Shown piece after piece: positions 13,456-26,375 of a stretch of DNA of 64,000 bases. The notes under the pieces were generated by a model. The model saw only the letters and a list, made by a program, of their open reading frames with translations. It was not told the origin of the DNA and searched no databases. Numbering within the stretch: position 1 is the first letter of the stretch; each line of letters opens with the position of its first letter. A program made the position numbers and the translations under genes. Where the stretch lies: assembly GCA_025602915.1 (NCBI GenBank), contig JAHLJZ010000093.1:29415-93414 (forward strand), given 5' to 3'. The stretch is from Paraphysoderma sedebokerense. Taxonomy: Eukaryota; Blastocladiomycota; Physodermatomycetes; Physodermatales; Physodermataceae.

Positions 13456-15049
13456 TTAATATCGTCGAATTTTTGCCAACCCCTTGACCCAGTCCACTGT
13501 GTCGTTCTCGTTATTAATACATGGTAACGCATATTTAGATTTTTGGATCTATAATACATTTAGAATAAAAACAAACGCATGTTAAGCACAAAAACCACAT
13601 TAGGGAGCAAATCATATTTCAACGCAAACACTACCTTGATACATTCACCCTTCTGCAGTGTACCGATTTCTTTTCCATCGATTGAGATTTCAGCCACAGC
13701 TCGACTAGTTTCCGCAACTTTCAATACAATATCAACATAGTCGGGCAACACAACAGGCTTGTAGGATAGCGAACGTGGACAGATGGGTGTAACAAGGATA
13801 CTTTGAACGGAGGGATGTATTTTCGGACCCCCCGCCGAGAGAGAATATGCTGTTGATCCTGTGGGTGTGGATATGAGAAGGCTTAACACAATACATGTCA
13901 GAATATTATGTAAGCTTGAAAAGCGAAGAGGGGCGATATATTGGAGCAGAGAGGAGATCCTACCCGTCGGCCTGTTAAAATCAAAACCGAGTTTAGTCAA
14001 ATTCATATAGGCTAAAATGCAGAATAAAATATGCTACGTACAACCGATCCAGAAGAAATAAGGCCGTTATTCACTAAACAGTCTAACCCAACCATGTGCG
14101 GTTGCCTGCCTCGATGCAACAACACTTCATTAATACAGTGGTACCCTAGATACCAACCGATAAGTCATGTCAACATTTTGCCGAACCGCTTGTTTCAGAA
14201 ATTTAATCCCATACTTTTCTGATTATACATCTCAATGCGATTATCTGTAGAATCATAATGCGACACAGACAATCTTGATCGATGAAGAACGCTAACGTTG
14301 CCTTCCATAACCCTTGAGATCGTACTTTGATACGTTTCGAGTTCTACATCCATATTTCACTTGTAAGTCACTCTCCACTAGATTATGACGAAAACACAAA
14401 AGTAAAAAGGTACACACGAAATGGCATTAAAAATCCAAGAGACCCCATCGCGAAGGATACAAACGGCGGTGGTTGAACTTGTTCCTGAAATAACGAAGAG
14501 GCATGCAACATTGTACCGTCTCCTCCGAGAGCAATCACCAAATCCACTACCCTCGAATACTCTTTAGCTGAGCCTTCGTGATTGTCAAGCCGAAATCGGT
14601 GAATTGAAAATAAAAGAATCGGATACGTTAAGAAGAATCATAAGCACACTAAATGAATATTGTATAGTTGAAGTATATGTGAATCACTTACATGAATCGT
14701 CTGGATTCTCCAGACTATAAATAAATGGTAATTTATCTTTCAATGACGCTTTATCATTGGGTTCCACAATGACATTGGTGTCAGGGTATACTGATTTCAA
14801 CCAACTCGAAACCCGAATCAAAGCGTCTTCTGTTTTTTGATCTCGTTTCCGAATAATCAGACAATTCCTTGGTTTCTCAGACCAATGTAGCATAGAAGAT
14901 GACCATGGTGTCGTGGGTTCGGAGGTGGTCGGAGGAGTAAAATGGAAGGGGACTCGATCTGGTAGTGCCGTCGTGGATAAGAGTCGGATAAGACTCTTTG
15001 GTAGTAACTTCAGACGGGATTGAAATGAAGTGAGGGTATATAAACTCAT
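13456..15049 (-). CDS. NAD(H) kinase, Pos5-like, probably mitochondrial
   Basis: NADK phosphorylates NAD(H) to NADP(H). Seven exons by eye: 14692-15049, 14418-14567, 14215-14343, 14042-14145, 13964-13971 (8 nt), 13635-13881, 13456-13548, about 362 aa. The first 30 residues ([17 protein letters not shown]) are basic, Ser-rich and lack acidic residues, suggesting a mitochondrial presequence. The core has [16 protein letters not shown] (the GGDG phosphate loop), [36 protein letters not shown] and a C-terminal DWVKGLAKI. All seven joins keep frame. The 8-nt exon supplies the Ala-Asp of ADG and is required to bridge to the [10 protein letters not shown] motif. The exon 2 acceptor is ambiguous by 6 nt. 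Confidence 0.9.
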
Positions 15050-15665
15050 TGATGATGCTTTTCTTTTCTTTATTGATATGGAAAGATCGAATTTTAATGT
15101 TTAGAGATCTTTGTAGGAGTTGAAACTCTTCGATGAAATTCGCGGATCGGGTTCCAGCATAACCCGCCAAAAACAAAAACCAATAAAGAAACCATCATCC
15201 TCATTTTGTATGAAAGTCTAAAAATCAGGATATGTGCTTTGTCATCAATAAAGTAACTATTTTGTATCTACAAGATCACAGAAATGCAAGTTGGTGTCGA
15301 CATATGACAATTATTTCGCCAGATGTATGACATGATACGTCGAAATCTTAATGGAATTAAAAGATACAAATCGAAGACATGATTCATAAGTCTTGAGTCT
15401 CTACAAGATGTTATAAAACACATAGCAAACGATACTGATTGTGGTTTGCTGTTGTTCTTGATGTGCCACGATCACGCCTGGCGGCTGGTTACCTTTTTTT
15501 TTGCTTCTTCTCTCCTCCGATTCATTTCATTTCATCGGCCAGAAATACATTATCTGATATCTTTAACCCCGTTTGATTACAGTGAGATAAAGAACAGTAA
15601 AGACAACATACTATTGATACCCATTCACAACTTCCCCGTCATTTGCCCATCCTTTCTTTGTGCTC
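15050..15665. promoter_or_regulatory. Divergent promoter region, NAD kinase / BAG-like gene
   Basis: 616 bp between divergent start codons. Frames at 14877-15176 and 15446-15745 are shadows or chance. No clear TATA element or repeat. Confidence 0.4.
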
Positions 15666-16547
15666 ATGTCTTCAAACTCAACCATGCCCATTTCTATAAA
15701 TTCCCTCCTCGACTCCCTAAACTCTCTTCATCTCTCCGACTTTGAACCCTACCTTCCCTACGTTGTCGCTCTTGTCGGTGCGGCTTCCCTCACATTTGCA
15801 ATATCAACTCAAGCCTCCACACATAAACAAAAATCAGACCGGTACTCTCGATACCATCGTAAACTCAAGAAACTTTTGAAAGCGACGGAACAGCAAATAC
15901 AAGATGTAGAAAAATCTTTAAAGAAATTACAAACTGGGGAATTGACAAAGGTGAATATAGTAGTTGAGAAATTGGTGAATGGTGAATTCGACGGAAAAAT
16001 GGTCGATATGGACGGTACCGAGATTCATGATTCAATTCTAACGGACCCAAATCATGCTGATTCCGAGAAAGAAACAAACGAACAAACCGACGCTAAATCT
16101 CCTAAATCCGAGAAACTGAAATCCTCTTCGCACACATCTGCATCCCCATCTCCATCGTCGTCGTCATCGAGACTTGTGTTACCGCTTACTCCTGAAAGAC
16201 TTAAACGACGACTAAAAGGTTTAGAAGAAATGTTACTGAAATTAGTCATGAAATGTGACAACATTAAACTCAATAGTTTAATTTCTGAATTCGCACACAA
16301 AAATCCTCCACCTTCTTATCGGTCGTCTTCCTCTTCGTCAAGAAAATCGGGTTCAAGAAAAGGTAACGACGCCGTTGAAATAGATTTGGAAGAAACATTG
16401 AGACAGTATTTGAAAGATGAAGATAGACTAGCGATTGAAACGACGGTAGAAGATTTCAAGATAAAGAAAAAGGAAGTGGTAAAAACTATATTGGCGGATA
16501 TTCAACGTGTAGATGACTGGATACATTCCGTTAAAGATGACGTTTGA
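15666..16547 (+). CDS. Membrane-anchored BAG-like co-chaperone (Snl1-like)
   Basis: Intronless, 293 aa from the ATG at 15666. An N-terminal hydrophobic helix (LPYVVALVGAASLTFAI, about residues 33-49) is followed by a basic, coiled-coil region (RYHRKLKKLLKATEQQIQDV), a Ser/Glu-rich linker, and a C-terminal helical part with LEEMLLKLVMKCDNIKL and EDFKIKKKEVVKTILADIQ. Two or three charged helices ending this way behind a single anchor resemble the BAG domain of yeast Snl1, which recruits Hsp70 to ER membranes. The match is by pattern only; the middle helix is interrupted by a Ser-rich insert, so another helical membrane protein is possible. Confidence 0.6.
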   Translation: MSSNSTMPISINSLLDSLNSLHLSDFEPYLPYVVALVGAASLTFAISTQASTHKQKSDRYSRYHRKLKKLLKATEQQIQDVEKSLKKLQTGELTKVNIVVEKLVNGEFDGKMVDMDGTEIHDSILTDPNHADSEKETNEQTDAKSPKSEKLKSSSHTSASPSPSSSSSRLVLPLTPERLKRRLKGLEEMLLKLVMKCDNIKLNSLISEFAHKNPPPSYRSSSSSSRKSGSRKGNDAVEIDLEETLRQYLKDEDRLAIETTVEDFKIKKKEVVKTILADIQRVDDWIHSVKDDV

Positions 16548-17189
16548 GACGTTTGGTTCTTATTTAATTCGAATAAAAACAATCTGGTAGCTGTAAATCG
16601 GCACCCTTGTTATTGTTTGAGACCTGAGAAAGTACATGATCTGGTTTTATTCCCTGATAATCCCGCCAACCGATATACCACATTTTTGCAACTGAATCAA
16701 ACTGCTATCTCAACAAGGTTACATCGGCCATACATAAAACTACTATTCATTACAATCCTTTTCTGGTAGACAATTCACTGTAAAGTGAAAAGCATATTTC
16801 GGGGAGTCCAAGAAATCTATATATTTAGATTCTGGTGCACTATGGTGCTGAACGTCTCGCTTCAATCAAGTTGGCATTGCAAGGAATACAATACTTGCAG
16901 GAACCACGCTTCTGTACCATATTATCAGGAGATGTCAAAGAGAAATTAACTTATAATAATATAATCCCGTATATTACATAAATAGTCGATGCATTGCTCA
17001 ATATGAGCGGATGTTCACTCCCAGTGATAATTTTCAAGATACCATGAGTCACGATGACGACACAACGCCTTTGGTTTCTGGGGTCGTATAAAAGCGAGCA
17101 GCGCCGCCGTCGGTCACTACCTATCAATAACTGAATTATTATCTACAAGTCATTTAATTTCCAATCAAATTTGAATACTATTTTCAATA
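16548..17189. promoter_or_regulatory. Upstream region of USP copy 2: TATA box and AP-1/Gcn4-like site
   Basis: TATAAAAG lies at 17087-17094, 96 bp before the start codon, and TGAGTCA at 17045-17051, 139 bp before it. The rest of the 642 bp shows no gene. Confidence 0.55.
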
Positions 17190-18024
17190 ATGGTTCACGA
17201 GAAGGAATCCACACCCAGCCACGACGAACTAGTCGCTCTAGCAGCCCCTTACTCTTCGGTGGTATTCGAACATTCTTTTGCCAATCAACCACATGCGAGG
17301 ACACTTCTACTAGCTGTAGATGAATCCAAGCATTCAAGATACTCCTATCAATGGGTTATCCAGCATATGTTAAGGAAAGAGGATGAATTGGTCATTGTGA
17401 ATGTAAGAAAGGCTTGTGGCGCCAACCCCTCGAGAGGGATGAGTGACGGAGAATTTTTGGATGTCTGGAGACAATTAGAAGATCAGGTTTGTGCTGGTTT
17501 ACTTGTCAATCATCTCCTCATAGTTTCTGTGTAGTGTAATACACCGTTCGTTGGTCAAGTAAAAACCAGTCTTAATCATGATTTGCAATAGAGTCGGGAA
17601 CGATCACACTCCTTGTTGCGTTCGTATGGAATGGATTTAAAAGAACGAGGCTACAATGTCAGAGCCATTTCGATCCGGTAAGTTTTTATGTACTCCAAGC
17701 TCATCCATAGCCGATATGAAGTCTGACGGATCTCCTCATTTTATTATCTTGTGTTGACCTATTTCAAGAGGTGAACCACGCCATGAACTCATAGCGAAAG
17801 CACACTCCATCAACGCTGACGCAATCATTATGGGATCAAGAGGATTGAGTCCAATAAAACGAGTATTCATGGGCAGCATTTCGAATTACGTATCTACACA
17901 TGCTGATATTCCTGTAATAATTGTGAGGCCACCGAAAGGACATGAAGCGTATGAACATCAAGAGATGGATAAAATGGAGGTAACGGACAACTCAGATGAA
18001 GGAGAGATCGTATCAGCACTGTAA
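17190..18024 (+). CDS. Universal stress protein (UspA fold), copy 2
   Basis: Three exons: 17190-17486, 17592-17677 (86 nt), 17769-18024, giving 212 aa. It is a paralogue of the USP at 10420-11273: FEHSFANQPHARTLLLAVDE near the N terminus, then RERSHSLLRSYGMDLKERGY, GEPRHELIAKAHSINADAII and the loop GSRGLSPIKRVFMGSIS, which keeps G-2x-G-9x-G-S. Both introns flanking the 86-nt exon fall at the same codons as in copy 1; copy 1 has one additional upstream intron. The acidic C-terminal tail (MEVTDNSDEGEI) is unique to this copy. Predicted nucleotide-binding stress protein; exact role unknown. Confidence 0.93.
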
Positions 18025-18225
18025 ATGAATAAGTAATCTGTGATAAAGAAGAGGAATCAGGTAAACAGGAATGTATTGCAATGTCATTCTAATGCTGAAT
18101 ATAATGCATTCACTTGCAACTGAGGACACCAAGCAAGTCATCATTCCAATTGCAGTGGTTTATCCATCAAATTCGAACACATTATATATATTTCCAAGTA
18201 AAATACTCTAGTATACATTTACACT

Positions 18226-21200
18226 CTATTGTAATTTTGCCGGTAATAGAATCACGGAAGATGGATACATATATCTCGACTGATCTTCGTTTTTCTGGCC
18301 GCGAGATTCTTTAGACTGTTTCAATTTACTCCACACCTCACCCAGCGTGGCTATCAAAACGAGAAATATAAATCCACATATAACTAGGGTAATAAATACG
18401 ACCAAAACTTTTTGTAACGGATTACCGGGATCTAATCCGTCTAATCGAAACGGTAATCCTGCACCTAAGACTGATAAAATACATATATGCGATGAAATCT
18501 CAAGGCGATTCAAAGTATCACTAATGAATGGTCGATAACGCAAAAATAATTGCAGCCAAATCAAAAGTAACACTTGAGTAAAAATAATCTGAAAACCTTC
18601 GTATTTGGTCAAAAAAACATTGACCAAAATGACCGCTAACTTGTGATATAGTTGTAAGACACCGTAAAATTGATATTCGCGTTTGTAGTTTTTGTCGGAG
18701 GTCATCAATTCTTCTAATAATAATCTGCTTTCTTTAAAAAATCGGGTGGTATATCTTTTCTGGTGCAATAAGAAGTATATCGCCGAAAAATATAGTGGTA
18801 TGCCGATTACATATATACTAAAAAACAATATAAATCTTAAAATGAGATTCAGGACTGGAATTGATCCGATGAAGCAACGTACCAAGTACCCACTATCGCA
18901 TATGGCAAATCATGAATATACCACGTTTCGTAGCATCGCAAGCTGGGATCAGCCTCTGTAAAAGTAATTCAGCAAGATTGTACTTTGCAGCATCTAAAAT
19001 AGATTGATATAGTATGACACCAACCAAGATAATAATACCCATCCGGAGATTGGTAACAATCAAACAGCGATAACGAGCTAGTGGTGACATGGACGTATAA
19101 AATGTTGAGAAGTGTATGGAGAACCTTGCCTAATTGTTTAAATTCCGCTTTGACCCAGTTCCGAACTACAGCAGGCTGAAACTGATAAATTGATTTTCGA
19201 ATAAACCAGGCGAATGAGAAATAAAGCATAGCAATTCCTCCCAGTAGCAAAGGAGACAAGAGAGCTATCTTAAGCTTGAGGCTGAAATTGACAATTAAAT
19301 CGGAAGAAAAGCATTCTGGAGAAGCTACCTCCACGTTGATGTTGACGATCGACAACCGACTCAGCAAATCATAGAACTCTTGCGGCCACTCGATGTGTAG
19401 GTGTTGTAACAAAATGATGGATTGAAGGAAATTGACGAGGATACCAAAGAGCCCTAGTCTAAAGAAATCGTTAATCTCGTGTCGCAAAAGCTTAAGCAGG
19501 TGCATGTTTAAACATATACATTGGTCCCTTGCTATATCTCACAAAGAGGAGCAGAAGTATACCCGCCACGACTAAGATACCGGCAACGATGAACAATTTC
19601 GTGCTGGCATTAGTAGGGCATTTCTGACATAAGTTGGCCAATTTATAATAGTTTCGGTCGCATTGGCCGCATCCTGTGGGAGTTCAGTAAGCATAAAGAA
19701 CCCATTCGTGCGATTGTATATAGACGACTTACGTATCCCTTTATATCCCGGGGAGCAACTGTTTTCGGCAGTTCCTGGACATGCCTCTTTCTGTACGAAA
19801 TTATTGTCAGCCAAACTGGAATGGACAAGATACAACAATCCAAGAAAAAAATTTACTGGAGAGCAGGGCAAAAATGTCACTTTATCGTCACTCAGCCAAT
19901 ATCCTGGTCTTGCTCTTGCTGGCGTTATCCCGTCTTGACTACACACCGCACCTGAATTAAATTACAGTACGGTGAGATTTATAAATTTTGAATATTGAAG
20001 AGAGTACCAGCTTACCAGAGGGACAGGCAACACATATTGGCCCAACATTTCGGAGAACATTATTGACTAAGCCTACACCCGAATATTACTGAGTTATTCG
20101 ACATGGATGTATATAACAAGATCCCATACCTGGTGGACAATTCACTGTAAATTGAAAAGTACACCTAGCGGACTCACCGCCGTGCGGATCTTTTGCATAG
20201 ATGGTAAAATTGCCGTAGGGATTGCCTCCAGCTGTTCCACTCGAATTGAAACTGAGATTCGTGTTATTGAACGCGGTGTTTACACTAATTGGATTAGCGG
20301 TGGAAACATCCATCAAAACCCCCCGAATTGGAAGCGAGGAAACATAGAAGCTCAAGTCTGTATCATCGATATCATATGCTGATATTTGAAATTCAGTGAC
20401 TGTATAAGGATAATTTAGATTCTCTTGAGGCAAAACGATGTAGGGGGAGGTGCAATCGATTTGCGGGGCATCGTTAATTGGAACAACCGGGAACACAATC
20501 TCTTCTGAATTTGTGACGTTGTTTGTGCCGGAGTCCGAGAAGGATACATTAAACCGTTGCAACATATCGGGAGTAGTTGACGCGAAATCTTTGGCCGGAA
20601 CATAAATGACTTGGTACGGGGGACCCGAGATTTCGCTACCTTCGCCGACCGCAAGTCCGCTATTAGCACCACTTTGTCGATTTACATGATATAGAGTTCC
20701 ATTAATTCGCAAATTGGTTATTTTAACCGACAGGCGACCATCGTAATCGACATCATCAACTTTCATAGTGATGGTAAGTTCTCCATCTTCTTCTACAGAC
20801 AAGTTCGAAAGTGGAGTCTTGTCTAGGTACGGCGGATCTACAAATCACATATATAAATATATATTGATAGCGTACGAATGGGAATATCAACTGACCATTC
20901 ACCGGATTAATAATGATTGTAACGGTTCCGTTAATCGAAGACTTATCAGAGCCATCGTCAACAAGATACGGAAATATCGCAAACGGATCACCATTGGCGT
21001 CTGGTGGTGGTCGGAACATGAGGGTATGAATGAAATCCGGGAGGACGAACCCAGTATCGTTGACCGGTATCCAAATTGTAGAACCATTGTTCAAAAGAGG
21101 ATAGTACAATGCGCCACGTCGTGGTAAATCTGTAATGATGATCGTTAAGTTCTCGGCAGGCGTTTCAATGTCAAACAATGGAAATTCAATGATGACATCT

Positions 21201-24200
21201 GTATCCTCATCCGAAACCACCGACAGTGAAGGAGCCGTTGGCACGTCGTTTACATTCCTCATTTCAATGTCTATGAATGCTAAATCTGAAGAAGACTCTT
21301 TGTCCACGCAGCGAAAGACAATGGAGGCTTTGCCGAAATAATTTTCTGTGGGGTAAAATAGAGCGACTGGCCTGGGGAGGCGGTCTCCCGGATATATCCT
21401 AAAGATTTTTGATGCTAAGTGAGCTCGTTGCGGTCGAATGATAGATATGCAACAAAAGTCAAAACTTACGGAGCCTTGTATCGTACATCGGTTTGAAACA
21501 ATGTTCCTGCTTCCGCAGGTGGAACGCTTTCGATTAATGTAAACAACCCCTCTTCTCTGTCTGCGTCAGTACAATCAAACGAGACAGTAATTCCTGTGTC
21601 TTCGAGCATAGTGTACGATTTATTGTGTGCAACCGGCATGTCATTCACAGGAATTATGGAAATCGTCACAGTAGCATCAGTGAGGGATGCTGTCGTGTCA
21701 TCGACGGCTTTATATGAAAAGCTGCTGAAATATAATCCATAGGCATTGAGAGGAGGAACATAGAGAACTCGTTTACGAAAATTCGGCAGTTCGCACGGAG
21801 CGGAAACAATCTCTGACACCACGTTTAATTGTTCGTCAATTTCGTATAATTCTCCCTTGTCGGGCGGGGGTATTGACATTATAATAACTGTGACATTTCC
21901 ATCTTCAGTATCCGGATCCAACACATCGAAATTGATTACGGTTGGAGTGTCTTCGTTGAGTTCTACGCTTACTGCTTTTGGTACTGGTGGATCCGCAACA
22001 GGTTTGACGGTAATATTGGCAAATTCAATGTTCGACTCTAGATAGCAAATTTTGTATTTCTATTATCTTAGAATAGAGATCAAAATCACCAACCACGCAC
22101 CTGCATTAGAGCCGTCACGTCCCAGGAAGGTAAAGCTATCGATTCCGGAAAACTCATTGAAGGGAATATACACAAGACGAGCCAAGGGATCTTGAATAGC
22201 GACAGGGGACAAACTTGTGTCAATAATTGGTCCCTGTGAGTTCAACGCTGATGACGAAAATTGATATAAATTGCCGTGTGTAGTTGTACTCGAAACAAAG
22301 AATGTGATAAAATCGCCCGGGTCTGGATCGTCGCCTTGCAGAACGATAACTAGGGTGGAGTCCTCGTTAAGGGTCTCATTATACGGATGAACAGTGGGAC
22401 TGCTATTGGCAACACCTGTTCGAAATTTGGTTTTGGAGGTTATTGTACTATACTGATTGGCAACCATCACTGTAATATTAAAAGTTGCGTCGTTCGGTAG
22501 TTGCATGCTCGAAAAGTCACTAATGTACGGTAAGTATGGCTATAACAATATAATATAATCGGAAGTAATTACCAACGGATGTTATTATTTGACTTTAAAA
22601 GCAGATTCTCGCATGTATAAACTGTTGCATTTACGGTTTCTATGAATAAAACCTCCACCATCGTCAAATTGAAGCCGAAATTTTCTCCTTCGATATAGAC
22701 CGTCTAGAATTGATGCATAATATTTAGCGTCATTCGATGAATTTAAATACAGCGTTGACTTACTGGACTTGTAGAAAGTGAGGTGGAAGGGACTAGTAGT
22801 GCGATTTTGGGGATATCGTAGGCATATGTGACGGAGTCATTTACTCCTTGTTGTCCATCAACAACAACTACAATTGAATGTCCGACGCCTACGCCCGGAG
22901 GAGGAAGGCAGCGAACAAGGCTATCGTTCCAAAGCAATGGATTTGAACAAGGTAGTCCAGCGATGGATATCGATACTTTATGAATGGTGGAATTGCACGG
23001 CATTAAAGCACAAGGCCCAAAATTCTTTCCACTAAACTGGAGTCAGCGAACGCGGTACGGTAAGTCAAACTAAAGAAAGGTGCATACTGTAGCGCAATGT
23101 CGTTACCGCCGATTGTGGGGCCAGAATTTGGTGCTATCTGATAAAAGGTAGGGGAATCGTAGGAAATATTGAGCACTTCTGTACTGTTAAAATTAATGCC
23201 AGCCGAAACGACAACACGATGATCAACCCCAGTTCCTGGCAATGGAAGAAGTTTGAATTACCCTGAGGATGAATTATAAACGCGGAAAAAGATTGAAATT
23301 ACCAGGAGGCGTTACGCATGTAAGTTGCAAACTATTTATTTGGGTCATGTTTCGGCACTGCTGTCCAGCGACAGTCACCGTAACTGTATCCTGACCAATA
23401 AGCCCAAGATTACTAACATTTAATCCAATTGGATACCCAACTGACACGATGTGTTAGTTTCCTCTTTGATAACTGACGGCGAAAAAGTATCAACCTGCTG
23501 GGCCTTGCGTCACATTGATACTTTGAAGGACAGGAGGAGGATACGACAAGGTACGATTGATCACGGTGGGAGTGAAGGGCAAGTACGAAAAAACTATTCT
23601 CAACTCGTGAGGACCTTAGATAAAATTGATTAGGAACATCGCCCAATATGTCTATAACAAGAGCTCTATGCATACCTCCAATTCCATAAGGAGCAGTTAC
23701 ATTTAGATTTTGACCGACCCATCCTTGTACGGTGCACATTCGTCCATTAAGCGTTACCGAAGGCGTAGATAGGGACGCCGAACTCGGAAGACTGGAAAAC
23801 ATAATTAAAAAGCTTTCGCCGCCGCGGACGTACCCAGGAGAGGCATTCGAAAGACTTGAAATCCAGAAGTATTGAAAGTGTGCCACAAATGCCTTTCTAC
23901 TTCCAGTGGTGGACATCGGATTTGATAGATCCCCTTCTGTCATGCCGACAACCATAAGTTTGTTTCCACTAAGAGGTAGCAGGCGATTCAAAGAATCAAA
24001 CTGGGTGGTAGATACGATTAGCGACGATTGCAAGTGATACGACATATTATATTGACTGATCACTATATCCGAGTTGCCCAGTGCCATGGAAGAGTTAAGT
24101 GTACTGGTAAATCCTACATATATTTGACCACCATCCACCTCTATGTCGAAATTCGATTGATCGAAAGTATTGTTCACTACATATGGGGAGATAGAAGCCC

Positions 24201-25362
24201 CCAACGACGCGAAAGCTGAATCTCTTGCATGAACTACAAATCGGGAAGTATCGTTCAACATGCGGTGTAGAAAGTAAGAAACGCCTGCAGATGAGGCAAT
24301 GGACGGATCAAAATGCAACTCGGGGGATGTGTTTGGAGTATTGGTGGTCCCATTAACATCAAACTTTGGCAGCAAGTATGCTGTGACCGTACGCGAAGTT
24401 GTCCAAACACAGACCTTTCCACTTATGCATTCGAAATCAATGCTGTACGTGTTCTGAGTATACGAAACCAAGACTTCTTTAGGACTAGAAATGGAAGTTG
24501 TAGTGTACTGAAGCCTCGCCAGCCAACTTCCGGTAGCGGTTCCATCCGGGTAATTGAAGAAGCCAATGTAGAGATAATTCGTGCCTCCAAATGATAGTTT
24601 AATTCGACTACAATAAAAATATTAACCGCAGCTTGGACGAACATCTCAGCCGATATATAAGAACATACGGATTTTTGTACTGAGGTTTCCAAAATGAATT
24701 ATCGGTGGCATCAATCATCTGATAAACGGTTGTACTGCTGGTTGTATTCACCCGGTGAACGTTAAGGCTGAATCTTGATAACGAGAACGGGGAGTAGGTC
24801 TATATCCCCAAGTCAATTTAAAAGGTCTATCAATCCTCTATGCACGGCGAAAAGTATCGTACCACAACGAATACATCCCAAATTAACTGGATTTATGCCC
24901 AGCGCAGCAGTGTTATTGTACCTAGACGAGTAAATAAACATGTATTGGTCAAAAATCATCTCGTCTGACACCTCCCGCCACCAGCCTGCAACTAACCTTG
25001 ATGTTGAATATAAATCGCCGACTACTCCCGCGCCCATCTACATTTTAGATGTTAACACAGTTAAAGCCAAAAGAATGATTGATAATTTTCCTTACGCTTG
25101 AAGATATGTCCGTAGTTCGCACCAGACTCGCCGAGGTTGGGGAATAGGTGAAATAACGGAGCCTGAAAAAGCTGTCCAAGACCACCAAGTGTGTACTGTT
25201 ATGCACTGCATCGATTATGATAGCATTTGAAGCCGTAAGTGGGGCAGTGACAACATTTGCGAGATACCAAGGAACAGAGGCTTGAGCCCAAACCGAACAG
25301 AGCAGGAGGGCCGTCCATATAGACGTGAGGATGGAGAATTGACAACGATGAAGGACCTCCAT
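18226..25362 (-). CDS. Giant receptor/adhesin-like membrane protein A (TIG + cadherin-like repeats + polytopic domain)
   Basis: Roughly 20 or more short introns; I estimate 1,800-1,900 aa. N to C: signal peptide (SIWTALLLCSVWAQ, 25362-25285); N-terminal domain to about 23870 with an SBBP-propeller-like motif GMTEGDLSNP near 23940; IPT/TIG domains about 23850-22740, the clearest being CNSTIHKVSISIAG...LVRCLPPPGVGVGH; tandem cadherin-like (Big_9/VCBS-type) repeats about 22500-20130, each opening with NEDS or DEDT and closing with SFTF or NFTIY; a Cys-rich module about 20130-19620; then 8-9 helices. Membrane signatures are SLFDCYQSPDG (about 19040), YVIGIPLYF (about 18810) and DTLNRLE (about 18520). 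The tail is short and polar. Ligand and function are unknown; a cell-surface receptor or adhesin is inferred from architecture. No frame break seen. Confidence 0.82.
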
Positions 25363-26375
25363 AAACTATGGGACGGATAAAACTCTCTTTCTATGCCAGA
25401 TAAATGTTGAGACCTGTACTTAATAATAACTCAGAAACCTGTTTGGACTTTGAAGAATGGAGACATCGCAAATGTGGAAAATATCCAAAATTCCAAATGC
25501 TAGTTCTCGGGGCTTCACTGGGATACAAAGCTGTGACGAAAGGGAGAGACTGGCCGCTGGCGGCTGGACACTGGAAGTGGAGAGACCAATATTTATGATA
25601 GTTATTAGTCTACCATTGAAATAATGAAAATAATGCAATCATAACTCTAGCGTTTGTATGTGTGTACTGTGTGTGTCCTTTCCGTTAAAACGATAAGGTG
25701 TGGCCGCGCGCAGTATATACAAGAGCTGTTGAACCACATTACATATAGAGAACTGTAAATAACCACATATACAACAAAGTACACAGTGCTATAAACTGAA
25801 TACATCATCAACCCGGGCTGATATCCTGAGTTAGTGGACCTCCATTCCTAACACTTTCTTCGGCAAGTTTTCCTAAGGAATTGTCGAGCATTGTGACTAC
25901 AGATGTTGGCACTGAAATGTTCTATTGCATCGGACCCGTTTCTGTTCACCAGTGCCATGAACCTTTCTGCGCAGCGTTGGAGGTATTAAGATCCATACCA
26001 ACCCAATTCAACTATGCAGATACCTTCCAGTTCTGCCGCTCATTTGTTGCTTTCATTATTCTGTCGAATTCTACAGGGACTGTCTTAGCAAGAAAAGTAA
26101 GTTATCGGTGCACATTAAAAAGTTTCGATGGAATATTGAGGGATCAAAAAGGTCGATTTCTGTAGGTATTCTCCATAAAATGCTGTTCAATAGTTGTCAA
26201 ATCTAAATTATGACCCGTATGTAACTAAATTTGCCAAAGTAGTTTGCAATTTGCATTCCACTAGACCTGATTCCGTGTCAGTCTACTTGCACGGGTTCCC
26301 CTTCCAACGCTGACTACGATAGTTCTCCTGCTACAAACCACATTTTCCATATCCAATTTTCTCTTATTCACAGCA
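25363..26375. other. Intergenic, gene A promoter / WBP2-like upstream region
   Basis: About 1 kb between divergent starts. A TATATA-like element occurs at about 25716-25722. The frame 25881-26165 lacks an ATG start and is not supported as a gene. Confidence 0.4.

Noticed and set aside
15660-15665. Start two codons upstream of the BAG-like ATG
   Set aside because: That codon is GTG; the first ATG at 15666 is the natural eukaryotic start.
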